Shown: positions 25,687 through 40,495, counted from the stretch's first letter. The stretch is DNA of 64,000 bases from Argentina anserina (GCF_933775445.1 NW_026089441.1:1-64000); one strand, 5' to 3'. The notes: generated by a model not told the origin, from the sequence alone. Translations and numbers: made by a program.

Positions 25687-28600
25687 GTTTGAAAGAAACA
25701 CACTCCCACACTTGCAAAACTCTCAAATACAATAGAACTCGCATCAGAAGCCTTACAGAAAGATACTCAAACGAGAAATGAAAAGATACACAATTGGAAT
25801 AGTAAAGATACGCAAACGATATAAAGATACACAGTTGGAATAGTATAGATACGCAAACGATGTAAAGATACTCAGTTTGAAAGAAACACACTCCCACACT
25901 TGCAAAACTCTCAAATTCAATAGAAAATCGCATCAGAAAGCCTTACAGAAAGATACTTAAACAAGAAATGAAAAGAAACACAATTGGAATAGTAAAGATA
26001 CGCAATCGATGTAAAGATACTCAGTTTGAAAGAAACACACTCCCACACTTACAAAACTCTCAAATTCAATAAAAACTCGCATCAGAAAGCCTTACAGAAA
26101 GATACTCAAACGAGAAATGAAAAGATACACAATTGGAATAGTAAAGATACGCAATCGATGTAAAGATACTCAGTTTGAAAGAAACACACTCCCACACTTG
26201 CAAAACTCTCAAATACAATAGAAACTCGCATCGGAAAGCCTTACAGAAAGATACTCAAACGAGAAATGAAAAGATACAGAATTGGAATAGTAAAGATACG
26301 CAAACGATATAAAGATACACAATTGGAATACTAAAGATACGCAAACGATGTAAAGATACTCAGTTTGAAAGAAACACACTCCCACACTTGCAAAACTCTC
26401 AAATTCAATAGAAAATCGCATCAGAAAGCCTTACAGAAAGATACTCAAACGAGAAATGAAAAGATACACAATTGGAATAGTAAAGATACGCAAACGATGT
26501 AAAGATAGTTAGTTTGAAAGAAACACACTCCCACACTTGCAAAACTCTCAAATACAATAGAAACTCGCATCAGAAGCCTTACAGAAAGATACTCAAACGA
26601 GAAATGAAAAGATACAGAATTGGAATAGTAAAGATACGCAAACGATGTAAAGATACAAATTTGGAATAGTAAAGATACGCAAACGATGTAAAGATACTCA
26701 GTTTGAAAGAAACACACTCCCACACTTGCAAAACTCTCAAATTCAATAGAAACTCGCATCAGAAAGCCTTACTGAAAGATACTCAAACGAGAAATGAAAA
26801 GATACACATTTGGAATAGTAAAGATACGCAAACGATGTAAAGATACTCAGTTTGAAAGAAACACACTCCCACACTTGCAAAACTCTCAAATACAATAGAA
26901 CTCGCATCAGAAGCCTTACAGAAAGATACTCAAACGAGAAATGAAAAGATACAGAATTGGAATAGTAAAGATACGCAAACAATGTAAAGATACAAATTTG
27001 GAATAGTAAAGATACGCAAACGATGTAAAGATACTCAGTTTGAAAGAAACACACTCCCACACTTGCAAAACTCTCAAATTCAATAGAAACTCGCATCAGA
27101 AAGCCTTACAGAAAGATACTCAAACGAGAAATGAAAAGATACACAATTGGAATAGTAAAGATACGCAAACGATGTAAAGATACTCAGTTTGAAAGAAACA
27201 CACTCCCACACTTGCAAAACTCTCAAAATCAATAGAAACTCGCATCAGAAAGCCTTACAGAAAGATACTCAAACGAGAAATGAAAAGATACACAATTAGG
27301 ATAGTAAAGATACGCAATCGATGTAAAGATACTCAGTTTGAAAGAAACACACTCCCACACTTGCAAAACTCTCAAATACAATAGAACTCGCATCAGAAGC
27401 CTTACAGAAAGATACTCAAACGAGAAATGAAAAGATACACAATTGGAATAGTAAAGATACGCAAACGATATAAAAATACACAGTTGGAATAGTAAAGATA
27501 CGCAAACGATGTAAAGATACTCAGTTTGAAAGAAACACACTCCCACACTTGCAAAACTCTCAAATTCAATAGAAAATCGCATCAGAAAGCCTTACAGAAA
27601 GATACTCAAACAAGAAATGAAAAGAAACACAATTGGAATAGTAAAGATACGCAATCGATGTAAAGATACTCAGTTTGAAAGAAACACACCCCACACTTGC
27701 AAAACTCTCAAATACAATAGAAACTTGCATCAGAAGCCTTACAGAAAGATACTCAAACGAGAAATGAAAAGATACAGAATTGGAATAGTAAAGATACGCA
27801 AACGATGTAAAGATACACAATTGGAATAGTAAAGATACGCAAACGATGTAAAGATACTAAGTTTGAAAGAAACACACTCCCACACTTGCAAAACACTCAA
27901 ATTCAATAGAAACTCGCATCAGAAAGCCTTACAGAAAGATACTCAAACGAGAAATGAAAAGATACACAATTGGAATAGTAAAGATACGCAATCGATGTAA
28001 AGATACTCAGTTTGAAAGAAACACACTCCCACACTTGCAAAACTCTCAAATACAATAGAAAGTCGCATCGGAAAGCCTTATAGAAAGATACTCAAACGAG
28101 AAATGAAAAGATACAGAATTGGAATAGTAAAGATACGCAAACGATATAAAGATACACAATTGGAATACTAAAGATACGCAAACGATGTAAAGATACTCAG
28201 TTTGAAAGAAACACACTCCCACACTTGCAAAACTCTCAAATTCAATAGAAAATCGCATCAGAAAGCCTTACAGAAAGATACTCAAACAAGAAATGAAAAG
28301 AAACACAATTGGAATAGTAAAGATACGCAATCGATGTAAAGATACTCAGTTTGAAAGAAACACACTCCCACACTTACAAAACTCTCAAATTCAATAGAAA
28401 CTCGCATCAGAAAGCCTTACAGAAAGATACTCAAACGAGAAATGAAAAGATACACAATTGGAATAGTAAAGATACGCAATCGATGTAAAGATACTCAGTT
28501 TGAAAGAAACACACTCCCACACTTGCAAAACTCTCAAATTCAATAGAAACTCGCATCGGAAAGCCTTACAGAAAGATACTCAAACGAGAAATGAAAAGAT

Positions 28601-28687
28601 ACAGAATTGGAATAGTAAAGATACGCAAACGATATAAAGATACACAATTGGAATACTAAAGATACGCAAACGATGTAAAGATACTCA
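25687..28687 (+). repeat. 3,149-bp HOR, copy 2 (18 units, last unit replaced)
   Basis: Tandem partner of 22,538-25,686. The offset is 3,149 bp for most of its length and 3,150 bp after 27,860. It differs at the unit near 27,674, which has gaaacttgcatc and ctaagtttg instead of gaactcgcatc and ctcagtttg. The final S unit (acaattaggatag type) is replaced by a gatagttag-type unit at 28,688, a junction created by exchange at a different register. Confidence 0.88.
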
Positions 28688-29701
28688 GTTTGAAAGAAAC
28701 ACACTCCCACACTTGCAAAACTCTCAAATTCAATAGAAAATCGCATCAGAAAGCCTTACAGAAAGATACTCAAACGAGAAATGAAAAGATACACAATTGG
28801 AATAGTAAAGATACGCAAACGATGTAAAGATAGTTAGTTTGAAAGAAACACACTCCCACACTTGCAAAACTCTCAAATACAATAGAAACTCGCATCAGAA
28901 GCCTTACAGAAAGATACTCAAACGAGAAATGAAAAGATACAGAATTGGAATAGTAAAGATACGCAAACGATGTAAAGATACACAATTGGAATAGTAAAGA
29001 TACGCAAACGATGTAAAGATACTAAGTTTGAAAGAAACACACTCCCACACTTGCAAAACACTCAAATTCAATAGAAACTCGCATCAGAAAGCCTTACAGA
29101 AAGATACTCAAACGAGAAATGAAAAGATACACAATTGGAATAGTAAAGATACGCAATCGATGTAAAGATACTCAGTTTGAAAGAAACACACTCCCACACT
29201 TGCAAAACTCTCAAATACAATAGAAAGTCGCATCGGAAAGCCTTACAGAAAGATACTCAAACGAGAAATGAAAAGATACACAATTAGGATAGTAAAGATA
29301 CGCAATCGATGTAAAGATACTCAGTTTGAAAGAAACACACTCCCACACTTGCAAAACTCTCAAATACAATAGAACTCGCATCAGAAGCCTTACAGAAAGA
29401 TACTCAAACGAGAAATGAAAAGATACAGAATTGGAATAGTAAAGATACGCAAACAATGTAAAGATACAAATTTGGAATAGTAAAGATACGCAAACGATGT
29501 AAAGATACTCAGTTTGAAAGAAACACACTCCCACACTTGCAAAACTCTCAAATTCAATAGAAACTCGCATCAGAAACCCTTACTGAAAGATACTCAAACG
29601 AGAAATGAAAAGATACACAATTGGAATAGTAAAGATACACAATCGATGTAAAGATACACAGTTGGAATAGTAAAGATACACAAACGATGTAAAGATACTC
29701 A
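28688..29701 (+). repeat. Junction block before segmental copy B
   Basis: Units: S, L (ctaagtttg at its end), S, S, L (188), L (190). Each unit has a close relative elsewhere in 22-28 kb, but this order is unique in the window. It is a mosaic linking the 19-unit HOR to segmental copy B. Confidence 0.75.
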
Positions 29702-32700
29702 GTTTGAAAGAAACACACTCCCACACTTGCAAAACTCTCAAATTCAATAGAAAATCGCATCAGAAAGCCTTACAGAAAGATACTCAAACAAGAAATGAAA
29801 AGAAACACAATTGGAATAGTAAAGATACGCAATCGATGTAAAGATACTCAGTTTGAAAGAAACACACCCCACACTTGCAAAACTCTCAAATTCAATAGAA
29901 ACTCGCATCAGAAACCCTTACAGAAAGATACTTAAACGAGAAATGAAAAGATACACAATTGGAATAGTAAAGATACACAATCGATGTAAAAATACTCAGT
30001 TTGAAAGAAACACACTCCCACACTTACAAAACTCTCAAATACAATAGAAACTCGCATCAGAAGCCTTACAGAAAGATACTCAAACGAGAAACGAAAAGAT
30101 ACACAATTGGAATAGTAAAGATACGCAAACGATGTAAAGATACTCAGTTTGAAAGAAACACACTCCACACTTGCAAAACTCTCAAATACAATAGAAACTC
30201 GCTTCAGAAGCCTTACAGAAAGATACTCAAACGAGAAACGAAAAGATACACAATTGGAATAGTAAAGATACGCAAACGATGTAAAGATACACAATTGGAA
30301 TAGTAAAGATACGCAAACGATGTAAAGATACTCAGTTTGAAAGAAACACACTCCCACACTTGCAAAACTCTCAAATTCAATATAAACTCGCATCAGAAAG
30401 CCTTTCAGAAAGATACTCAAACGAGAAATGAAAAGATACACAATTGGAATAGTAAAGATACGCAATCGATGTAAAGATACTCAGTTTGAAAGAAACACAC
30501 TCCCACACTTGCAAAACTCTCAAATACAATAGAAACTCGCATTAGAAGTCTTACAGAAAGATACTCAAACGAGAAATGAAAAGATACAGAATTGGAATAG
30601 TAAAGATACGCAAACGATGTAAAGATACACAATTGGAATAGTAAAGATACGCAATCGATGTAAAGATACTCAGTTTGAAAGAAACACACTCCCACACTTG
30701 CAAAACTCTCAAATACAATAGAAACTCGCATCAGAAGCCTTACAGAAAGATACTCAAACGAGAAATGAAAAGATACACAATTGCAATAGTAAAGATACGC
30801 AAACGATGTAAAGATACACAATTGGAATAGTAAAGATACGCAAACGATGTAAAGATACTCAGTTTGAAAGAAACACACTCCCACACTTGCAAAACTCTCA
30901 AATACAATAGAAACTCGCATCAGAAGCCTTACAGAAAGATACTCAAACGAGAAATGAAAAGATACACAATTGGAATAGTAAAGATACGCAATCGATGTAA
31001 AGATACTCAGTTTGAAAGAAACACACTCCCACAATTGCAAAACTCTCAAATACAATAGAAACTCGCATCAGAATCCTTACAAAAAGATACTCAAACGAGA
31101 AATGAAAAGATAGACAATTGGAATAGTTAAGATACGCAAACGATGTAAAGATACTCAGTTTGAAAGAAACACACTCCCACACTTGCAAAACTCTCAAATA
31201 CAATAGAAACTCGCATTAGAAGTCTTACAGAAAGATACTCAAACGAGAAATGAAAAGATACAGAATTGGAATAGTAAAGATACGCAAACGATGTAAAGAT
31301 ACACAATTGGAATAGTAAAGATACGCAATCGATGTAAAGATACTCAGTTTGAAAGAAACACACTCCCACACTTGCAAAACTCTCAAATACAATAGAAACT
31401 CGCATCAGAAGCCTTACAGATAGATACTTAAACGAGAAATGAAAAGATACACAATTGGAATAGTAAAGATACGCAAACAGTGTAAAGATACACAGTTGGA
31501 ATAGTAAAGATACGCAATCAATGTAAAGATACTCAGTTTGAAAGAAACACACTCCCACACTTGCAAAACTCTCAAATACAATAGAAACTCGAATCAGAAG
31601 TCTTACAGAAAGATACTCAAACGAGAAATCAAAAGATACATAATTGGAATAGTAAAGATACGCAAACGATGTAAAGATACTCAGTTTGAAAGAAACACAC
31701 TCCCACACTTGCAAAACTCTCAAATACAATAGAAACTCGCATCAGAAGCCTTACAGAAAGATACTCAAACGAGAAATGAAAAGATACACAATTGGAATAG
31801 TAAAGATACGCAATCGATGTAAAGATACTCAGTTTGAAATAAACACACTCCCACACTTGCAAAACTCTCAAATACAATAGAAACTCGCATCGGAAAGCCT
31901 TACAGAAAGATACTCAAACGAGAAATGAAAAGATACACAATTGGAATAGTAAAGATACGCAATCGATGTAAAGATACAAATTTGGAATAGTAAAGATACG
32001 CAAACGATGTAAAGATACTCAGTTTGAAAGAAACACACTCCCACACTTGCAAAACTCTCAAATTCAATAGAAACTCGCATCAGAAAGCCTTACAGAAAGA
32101 TACTCAAACGAGAAATGAAAAGATACACAATTAGGATAGTAAAGATACGCAATCGATGTAAAGATACTCAGTTTGAAAGAAACACACTCCCACACTTGCA
32201 AAACTCTCAAATACAATAGAACTCGCATCAGAAGCCTTACAGAAAGATACTCAAACGAGAAATGAAAAGATACACAATTGGAATAGTAAAGATACGCAAA
32301 CGATATAAAGATACACAGTTGGAATAGTATAGATACGCAAACGATGTAAAGATACTCAGTTTGAAAGAAACACACTCCCACACTTGCAAAACTCTCAAAT
32401 TCAATAGAAAATCGCATCAGAAAGCCTTACAGAAAGATACTCAAACAAGAAATGAAAAGAAACACAATTGGAATAGTAAAGATACGCAATCGATGTAAAG
32501 ATACTCAGTTTGAAAGAAACACACTCCCACACTTACAAAACTCTCAAATTCAATAAAAACTCGCATCAGAAAGCCTTACAGAAAGATACTCAAACGAGAA
32601 ATGAAAAGATACACAATTGGAATAGTAAAGATACGCAATCGATGTAAAGATACTCAGTTTGAAAGAAACACACTCCCACACTTGCAAAACTCTCAAATAC

Positions 32701-33521
32701 AATAGAAACTCGCATCGGAAAGCCTTACAGAAAGATACTCAAACGAGAAATGAAAAGATACAGAATTGGAATAGTAAAGATACGCAAACGATATAAAGAT
32801 ACACAATTGGAATACTAAAGATACGCAAACGATGTAAAGATACTCAGTTTGAAAGAAACACACTCCCACACTTGCAAAACTCTCAAATTCAATAGAAACT
32901 CGCATCAGAAAGCCTTACAGAAAGATACTCAAACGAGAAATGAAAAGATACACAATTGGAATAGTAAAGATACGCAAACGATGTAAAGATAGTTAGTTTG
33001 AAAGAAACACACTCCCACACTTGCAAAACTCTCAAATACAATAGAAACTCGCATCAGAAGCCTTACAGAAAGATACTCAAACGAGAAATGAAAAGATACA
33101 GAATTGGAATAGTAAAGATACGCAAACGATGTAAAGATACAAATTTGGAATAGTAAAGATACGCAAACGATGTAAAGATACTCAGTTTGAAAGAAACACA
33201 CTCCCACACTTGCAAAACTCTCAAATTCAATAGAAACTCGCATCAGAAACCCTTACTGAAAGATACTCAAACGAGAAATGAAAAGATACACATTTGGAAT
33301 AGTAAAGATACGCAATCGATGTAAAGATACTCAGTTTGAAAGAAACACACTCCCACACTTGCAAAACTCTCAAATACAATAGAACTCGCATCAGAAGCCT
33401 TACAGAAAGATACTCAAACGAGAAATGAAAAGATACAGAATTGGAATAGTAAAGATACGCAAACAATGTAAAGATACAAATTTGGAATAGTAAAGATACG
33501 CAAACGATGTAAAGATACTCA
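29702..33521 (+). repeat. 3.8-kb segmental copy B
   Basis: Partner of 20,069-23,888. It carries a private substitution at 31,421 (cagatagatac instead of cagaaagatac) that is missing from copy A at the matching place but present again at 34,419. This orders the duplications: A/B first, then the substitution, then the 2,998-bp tandem duplication. Confidence 0.92.
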
Positions 33522-34344
33522 GTTTGAAAGAAACACACTCCCACACTTGCAAAACTCTCAAATTCAATAGAAACTCGCATCAGAAAGCCTTACAGAAAGA
33601 TACTCAAACGAGAAATGAAAAGATACACAATTAGGATAGTAAAGATACGCAATCGATGTAAAGATACTCAGTTTGAAAGAAACACACTCCCACACTTGCA
33701 AAACTCTCAAATACAATAGAACTCGCATCAGAAGCCTTACAGAAAGATACTCAAACGAGAAATGAAAAGATACACAATTGGAATAGTAAAGATACGCAAA
33801 CGATATAAAAATACACAGTTGGAATAGTAAAGATACGCAAACGATGTAAAGATACTCAGTTTGAAAGAAACACACTCCCACACTTGCAAAACTCTCAAAT
33901 TCAATAGAAAATCGCATCAGAAAGCCTTACAGAAAGATACTCAAACAAGAAATGAAAAGAAACACAATTGGAATAGTAAAGATACGCAATCGATGTAAAG
34001 ATACTCAGTTTGAAAGAAACACACCCCACACTTGCAAAACTCTCAAATACAATAGAAACTTGCATCAGAAGCCTTACAGAAAGATACTCAAACGAGAAAT
34101 GAAAAGATACAGAATTGGAATAGTAAAGATACGCAAACGATGTAAAGATACACAATTGGAATAGTAAAGATACGCAAACGATGTAAAGATACTAAGTTTG
34201 AAAGAAACACACTCCCACACTTGCAAAACACTCAAATTCAATAGAAACTCGCATCAGAAAGCCTTACAGAAAGATACTCAAACGAGAAATGAAAAGATAC
34301 ACAATTGGAATAGTAAAGATACGCAATCGATGTAAAGATACTCA
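31347..34344 (+). repeat. 2,998-bp HOR (18 units), copy 1
   Basis: Starts in the unit with cagatagatac and continues through gcaatcaatg, actcgaatcag, gatacataattgg, acaattaggatag, gtatagatac, caataaaaactcg, gatagttag and cttactgaaag. All recur 2,998 bp downstream as far as 33,521; beyond that the offset becomes 3,147 bp, because copy 2 has one extra S monomer at 36,520-36,668. Confidence 0.9.
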
Positions 34345-37300
34345 GTTTGAAAGAAACACACTCCCACACTTGCAAAACTCTCAAATACAATAGAAACTCG
34401 CATCAGAAGCCTTACAGATAGATACTTAAACGAGAAATGAAAAGATACACAATTGGAATAGTAAAGATACGCAAACAGTGTAAAGATACACAGTTGGAAT
34501 AGTAAAGATACGCAATCAATGTAAAGATACTCAGTTTGAAAGAAACACACTCCCACACTTGCAAAACTCTCAAATACAATAGAAACTCGAATCAGAAGTC
34601 TTACAGAAAGATACTCAAACGAGAAATCAAAAGATACATAATTGGAATAGTAAAGATACGCAAACGATGTAAAGATACTCAGTTTGAAAGAAACACACTC
34701 CCACACTTGCAAAACTCTCAAATACAATAGAAACTCGCATCAGAAGCCTTACAGAAAGATACTCAAACGAGAAATGAAAAGATACACAATTGGAATAGTA
34801 AAGATACGCAATCGATGTAAAGATACTCAGTTTGAAATAAACACACTCCCACACTTGCAAAACTCTCAAATACAATAGAAACTCGCATCGGAAAGCCTTA
34901 CAGAAAGATACTCAAACGAGAAATGAAAAGATACACAATTGGAATAGTAAAGATACGCAATCGATGTAAAGATACAAATTTGGAATAGTAAAGATACGCA
35001 AACGATGTAAAGATACTCAGTTTGAAAGAAACACACTCCCACACTTGCAAAACTCTCAAATTCAATAGAAACTCGCATCAGAAAGCCTTACAGAAAGATA
35101 CTCAAACGAGAAATGAAAAGATACACAATTAGGATAGTAAAGATACGCAATCGATGTAAAGATACTCAGTTTGAAAGAAACACACTCCCACACTTGCAAA
35201 ACTCTCAAATACAATAGAACTCGCATCAGAAGCCTTACAGAAAGATACTCAAACGAGAAATGAAAAGATACACAATTGGAATAGTAAAGATACGCAAACG
35301 ATATAAAGATACACAGTTGGAATAGTATAGATACGCAAACGATGTAAAGATACTCAGTTTGAAAGAAACACACTCCCACACTTGCAAAACTCTCAAATTC
35401 AATAGAAAATCGCATCAGAAAGCCTTACAGAAAGATACTCAAACAAGAAATGAAAAGAAACACAATTGGAATAGTAAAGATACGCAATCGATGTAAAGAT
35501 ACTCAGTTTGAAAGAAACACACTCCCACACTTACAAAACTCTCAAATTCAATAAAAACTCGCATCAGAAAGCCTTACAGAAAGATACTCAAACGAGAAAT
35601 GAAAAGATACACAATTGGAATAGTAAAGATACGCAATCGATGTAAAGATACTCAGTTTGAAAGAAACACACTCCCACACTTGCAAAACTCTCAAATACAA
35701 TAGAAACTCGCATCGGAAAGCCTTACAGAAAGATACTCAAACGAGAAATGAAAAGATACAGAATTGGAATAGTAAAGATACGCAAACGATATAAAGATAC
35801 ACAATTGGAATACTAAAGATACGCAAACGATGTAAAGATACTCAGTTTGAAAGAAACACACTCCCACACTTGCAAAACTCTCAAATTCAATAGAAAATCG
35901 CATCAGAAAGCCTTACAGAAAGATACTCAAACGAGAAATGAAAAGATACACAATTGGAATAGTAAAGATACGCAAACGATGTAAAGATAGTTAGTTTGAA
36001 AGAAACACACTCCCACACTTGCAAAACTCTCAAATACAATAGAAACTCGCATCAGAAGCCTTACAGAAAGATACTCAAACGAGAAATGAAAAGATACAGA
36101 ATTGGAATAGTAAAGATACGCAAACGATGTAAAGATACAAATTTGGAATAGTAAAGATACGCAAACGATGTAAAGATACTCAGTTTGAAAGAAACACACT
36201 CCCACACTTGCAAAACTCTCAAATTCAATAGAAACTCGCATCAGAAACCCTTACTGAAAGATACTCAAACGAGAAATGAAAAGATACACAATTGGAATAG
36301 TAAAGATACGCAATCGATGTAAAGATACTCAGTTTGAAAGAAACACACTCCCACACTTGCAAAACTCTCAAATACAATAGAACTCGCATCAGAAGCCTTA
36401 CAGAAAGATACTCAAACGAGAAATGAAAAGATACAGAATTGGAATAGTAAAGATACGCAAACAATGTAAAGATACAAATTTGGAATAGTAAAGATACGCA
36501 AACGATGTAAAGATACTCAGTTTGAAAGAAACACACTCCCACACTTGCAAAACTCTCAAATTCAATAGAAACTCGCATCAGAAAGCCTTACAGAAAGATA
36601 CTCAAACGAGAAATGAAAAGATACACAATTGGAATAGTAAAGATACGCAAACGATGTAAAGATACTCAGTTTGAAAGAAACACACTCCCACACTTGCAAA
36701 ACTCTCAAAATCAATAGAAACTCGCATCAGAAAGCCTTACAGAAAGATACTCAAACGAGAAATGAAAAGATACACAATTAGGATAGTAAAGATACGCAAT
36801 CGATGTAAAGATACTCAGTTTGAAAGAAACACACTCCCACACTTGCAAAACTCTCAAATACAATAGAACTCGCATCAGAAGCCTTACAGAAAGATACTCA
36901 AACGAGAAATGAAAAGATACACAATTGGAATAGTAAAGATACGCAAACGATATAAAAATACACAGTTGGAATAGTAAAGATACGCAAACGATGTAAAGAT
37001 ACTCAGTTTGAAAGAAACACACTCCCACACTTGCAAAACTCTCAAATTCAATAGAAAATCGCATCAGAAAGCCTTACAGAAAGATACTCAAACAAGAAAT
37101 GAAAAGAAACACAATTGGAATAGTAAAGATACGCAATCGATGTAAAGATACTCAGTTTGAAAGAAACACACCCCACACTTGCAAAACTCTCAAATACAAT
37201 AGAAACTTGCATCAGAAGCCTTACAGAAAGATACTCAAACGAGAAATGAAAAGATACAGAATTGGAATAGTAAAGATACGCAAACGATGTAAAGATACAC

Positions 37301-37491
37301 AAATGGAATAGTAAAGATACGCAAACGATGTAAAGATACTAAGTTTGAAAGAAACACACTCCCACACTTGCAAAACACTCAAATTCAATAGAAACTCGCA
37401 TCAGAAAGCCTTACAGAAAGATACTCAAACGAGAAATGAAAAGATACACAATTGGAATAGTAAAGATACGCAATCGATGTAAAGATACTCA
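34345..37491 (+). repeat. 3,147-bp HOR (19 units), copy 2
   Basis: Tandem partner of 31,347-34,344, with lengths 189, 148, 148, 190, 149, 188, 149, 149, 190, 149, 189, 149, 188, 149, 149, 188, 149, 188 and 149. The extra S unit (36,520-36,668) carries cttgcaaaactctcaaaatc at its end. It is also present at 23,889-24,037 and 27,0xx in the 19-unit HOR, so copy 1 most likely lost it. Confidence 0.9.
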
Positions 37492-38656
37492 GTTTGAAAG
37501 AAACACACTCCCACACTTGCAAAACTCTCAAATACAATAGAAAGTCGCATCGGAAAGCCTTACAGAAAGATACTCAAACGAGAAATGAAAAGATACAGAA
37601 TTGGAATAGTAAAGATACGCAAACGATATAAAGATACACAATTGGAATACTAAAGATACGCAAACGATGTAAAGATACTCAGTTTGAAAGAAACACACTC
37701 CCACACTTGCAAAACTCTCAAATTCAATAGAAAATCGCATCAGAAAGCCTTACAGAAAGATACTCAAACAAGAAATGAAAAGAAACACAATTGGAATAGT
37801 AAAGATACGCAATCGATGTAAAGATACTCAGTTTGAAAGAAACACACTCCCACACTTACAAAACTCTCAAATTCAATAGAAACTCGCATCAGAAAGCCTT
37901 ACAGAAAGATACTCAAACGAGAAATGAAAAGATACACAATTGGAATAGTAAAGATACGCAATCGATGTAAAGATACTCAGTTTGAAAGAAACACACTCCC
38001 ACACTTGCAAAACTCTCAAATACAATAGAAACTCGCATCGGAAAGCCTTACAGAAAGATACTCAAACGAGAAATGAAAAGATACAGAATTGGAATAGTAA
38101 AGATACGCAAACGATATAAAGATACACAATTGGAATACTAAAGATACGCAAACGATGTAAAGATACTCAGTTTGAAAGAAACACACTCCCACACTTGCAA
38201 AACTCTTAAATTCAATAGAAAATCGCATCAGAAAGCCTTACAGAAAGATACTCAAACGAGAAATGAAAAGATACACAATTGGAATAGTAAAGATACGCAA
38301 ACGATGTAAAGATAGTTAGTTTGAAAGAAACACACTCCCACACTTGCAAAACTCTCAAATACAATAGAAACTCGCATCAGAAGCCTTACAGAAAGATACT
38401 CAAACGAGAAATGAAAAGATACAGAATTGGAATAGTAAAGATATGCAAACGATGTAAAGATACAAATTTGGAATAGTAAAGATACGCAAACGATGTAAAG
38501 ATACTCAGTTTGAAAGAAACACACTCCCACACTTGCAAAACTCTCAAATTCAATAGAAACTCGCATCAGAAACCCTTACTGAAAGATACTCAAACAAGAA
38601 ATGAAAAGAAACACAATTGGAATAGTAAAGATACGCAATCGATGTAAAGATACTCA
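37155..38656 (+). repeat. 1,502-bp HOR (9 units), copy 1
   Basis: Unit lengths are 188, 149, 190, 149, 149, 190, 149, 189 and 149. Shared rare variants with copy 2 are aactcttaaattc (near 38,205 and 39,707) and gatatgcaaacg (near 38,451 and 39,944). Private to copy 1: gatacacaaatgg near 37,300 and catcggaaag near 38,037. The last unit is a hybrid: cttactgaaag of one parent joined to caaacaagaaatg of another between 38,580 and 38,596. Confidence 0.9.
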
Positions 38657-40158
38657 GTTTGAAAGAAACACACCCCACACTTGCAAAACTCTCAAATACA
38701 ATAGAAACTTGCATCAGAAGCCTTACAGAAAGATACTCAAACGAGAAATGAAAAGATACAGAATTGGAATAGTAAAGATACGCAAACGATGTAAAGATAC
38801 ACAATTGGAATAGTAAAGATACGCAAACGATGTAAAGATACTAAGTTTGAAAGAAACACACTCCCACACTTGCAAAACACTCAAATTCAATAGAAACTCG
38901 CATCAGAAAGCCTTACAGAAAGATACTCAAACGAGAAATGAAAAGATACACAATTGGAATAGTAAAGATACGCAATCGATGTAAAGATACTCAGTTTGAA
39001 AGAAACACACTCCCACACTTGCAAAACTCTCAAATACAATAGAAAGTCGCATCGGAAAGCCTTACAGAAAGATACTCAAACGAGAAATGAAAAGATACAG
39101 AATTGGAATAGTAAAGATACGCAAACGATATAAAGATACACAATTGGAATACTAAAGATACGCAAACGATGTAAAGATACTCAGTTTGAAAGAAACACAC
39201 TCCCACACTTGCAAAACTCTCAAATTCAATAGAAAATCGCATCAGAAAGCCTTACAGAAAGATACTCAAACAAGAAATGAAAAGAAACACAATTGGAATA
39301 GTAAAGATACGCAATCGATGTAAAGATACTCAGTTTGAAAGAAACACACTCCCACACTTACAAAACTCTCAAATTCAATAGAAACTCGCATCAGAAAGCC
39401 TTACAGAAAGATACTCAAACGAGAAATGAAAAGATACACAATTGGAATAGTAAAGATACGCAATCGATGTAAAGATACTCAGTTTGAAAGAAACACACTC
39501 CCACACTTGCAAAACTCTCAAATACAATAGAAACTCGCATCAGAAAGCCTTACAGAAAGATACTCAAACGAGAAATGAAAAGATACAGAATTGGAATAGT
39601 AAAGATACGCAAACGATATAAAGATACACAATTGGAATACTAAAGATACGCAAACGATGTAAAGATACTCAGTTTGAAAGAAACACACTCCCACACTTGC
39701 AAAACTCTTAAATTCAATAGAAAATCGCATCAGAAAGCCTTACAGAAAGATACTCAAACGAGAAATGAAAAGATACACAATTGGAATAGTAAAGATACGC
39801 AAACGATGTAAAGATAGTTAGTTTGAAAGAAACACACTCCCACACTTGCAAAACTCTCAAATACAATAGAAACTCGCATCAGAAGCCTTACAGAAAGATA
39901 CTCAAACGAGAAATGAAAAGATACAGAATTGGAATAGTAAAGATATGCAAACGATGTAAAGATACAAATTTGGAATAGTAAAGATACGCAAACGATGTAA
40001 AGATACTCAGTTTGAAAGAAACACACTCCCACACTTGCAAAACTCTCAAATTCAATAGAAACTCGCATCAGAAACCCTTACTGAAAGATACTCAAACGAG
40101 AAATGAAAAGATACACATTTGGAATAGTAAAGATACGCAATCGATGTAAAGATACTCA
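38657..40158 (+). repeat. 1,502-bp HOR (9 units), copy 2
   Basis: Tandem partner of 37,155-38,656. The last S unit differs: it carries the non-hybrid form (cttactgaaag, gagaaatg, gatacacatttgg). Copy 2 therefore runs back into the older order, as at 33,2xx and 36,2xx. It has catcagaaag near 39,540 where copy 1 has catcgg. Confidence 0.88.
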
Positions 40159-40495
40159 GTTTGAAAGAAACACACTCCCACACTTGCAAAACTCTCAAAT
40201 ACAATAGAACTCGCATCAGAAGCCTTACAGAAAGATACTCAAACGAGAAATGAAAAGATACAGAATTGGAATAGTAAAGATACGCAAACAATGTAAAGAT
40301 ACAAATTTGGAATAGTAAAGATACGCAAACGATGTAAAGATACTCAGTTTGAAAGAAACACACTCCCACACTTGCAAAACTCTCAAATTCAATAGAAACT
40401 CGCATCAGAAAGCCTTACAGAAAGATACTCAAACGAGAAATGAAAAGATACACAATTGGAATAGTAAAGATACGCAAACGATGTAAAGATACTCA

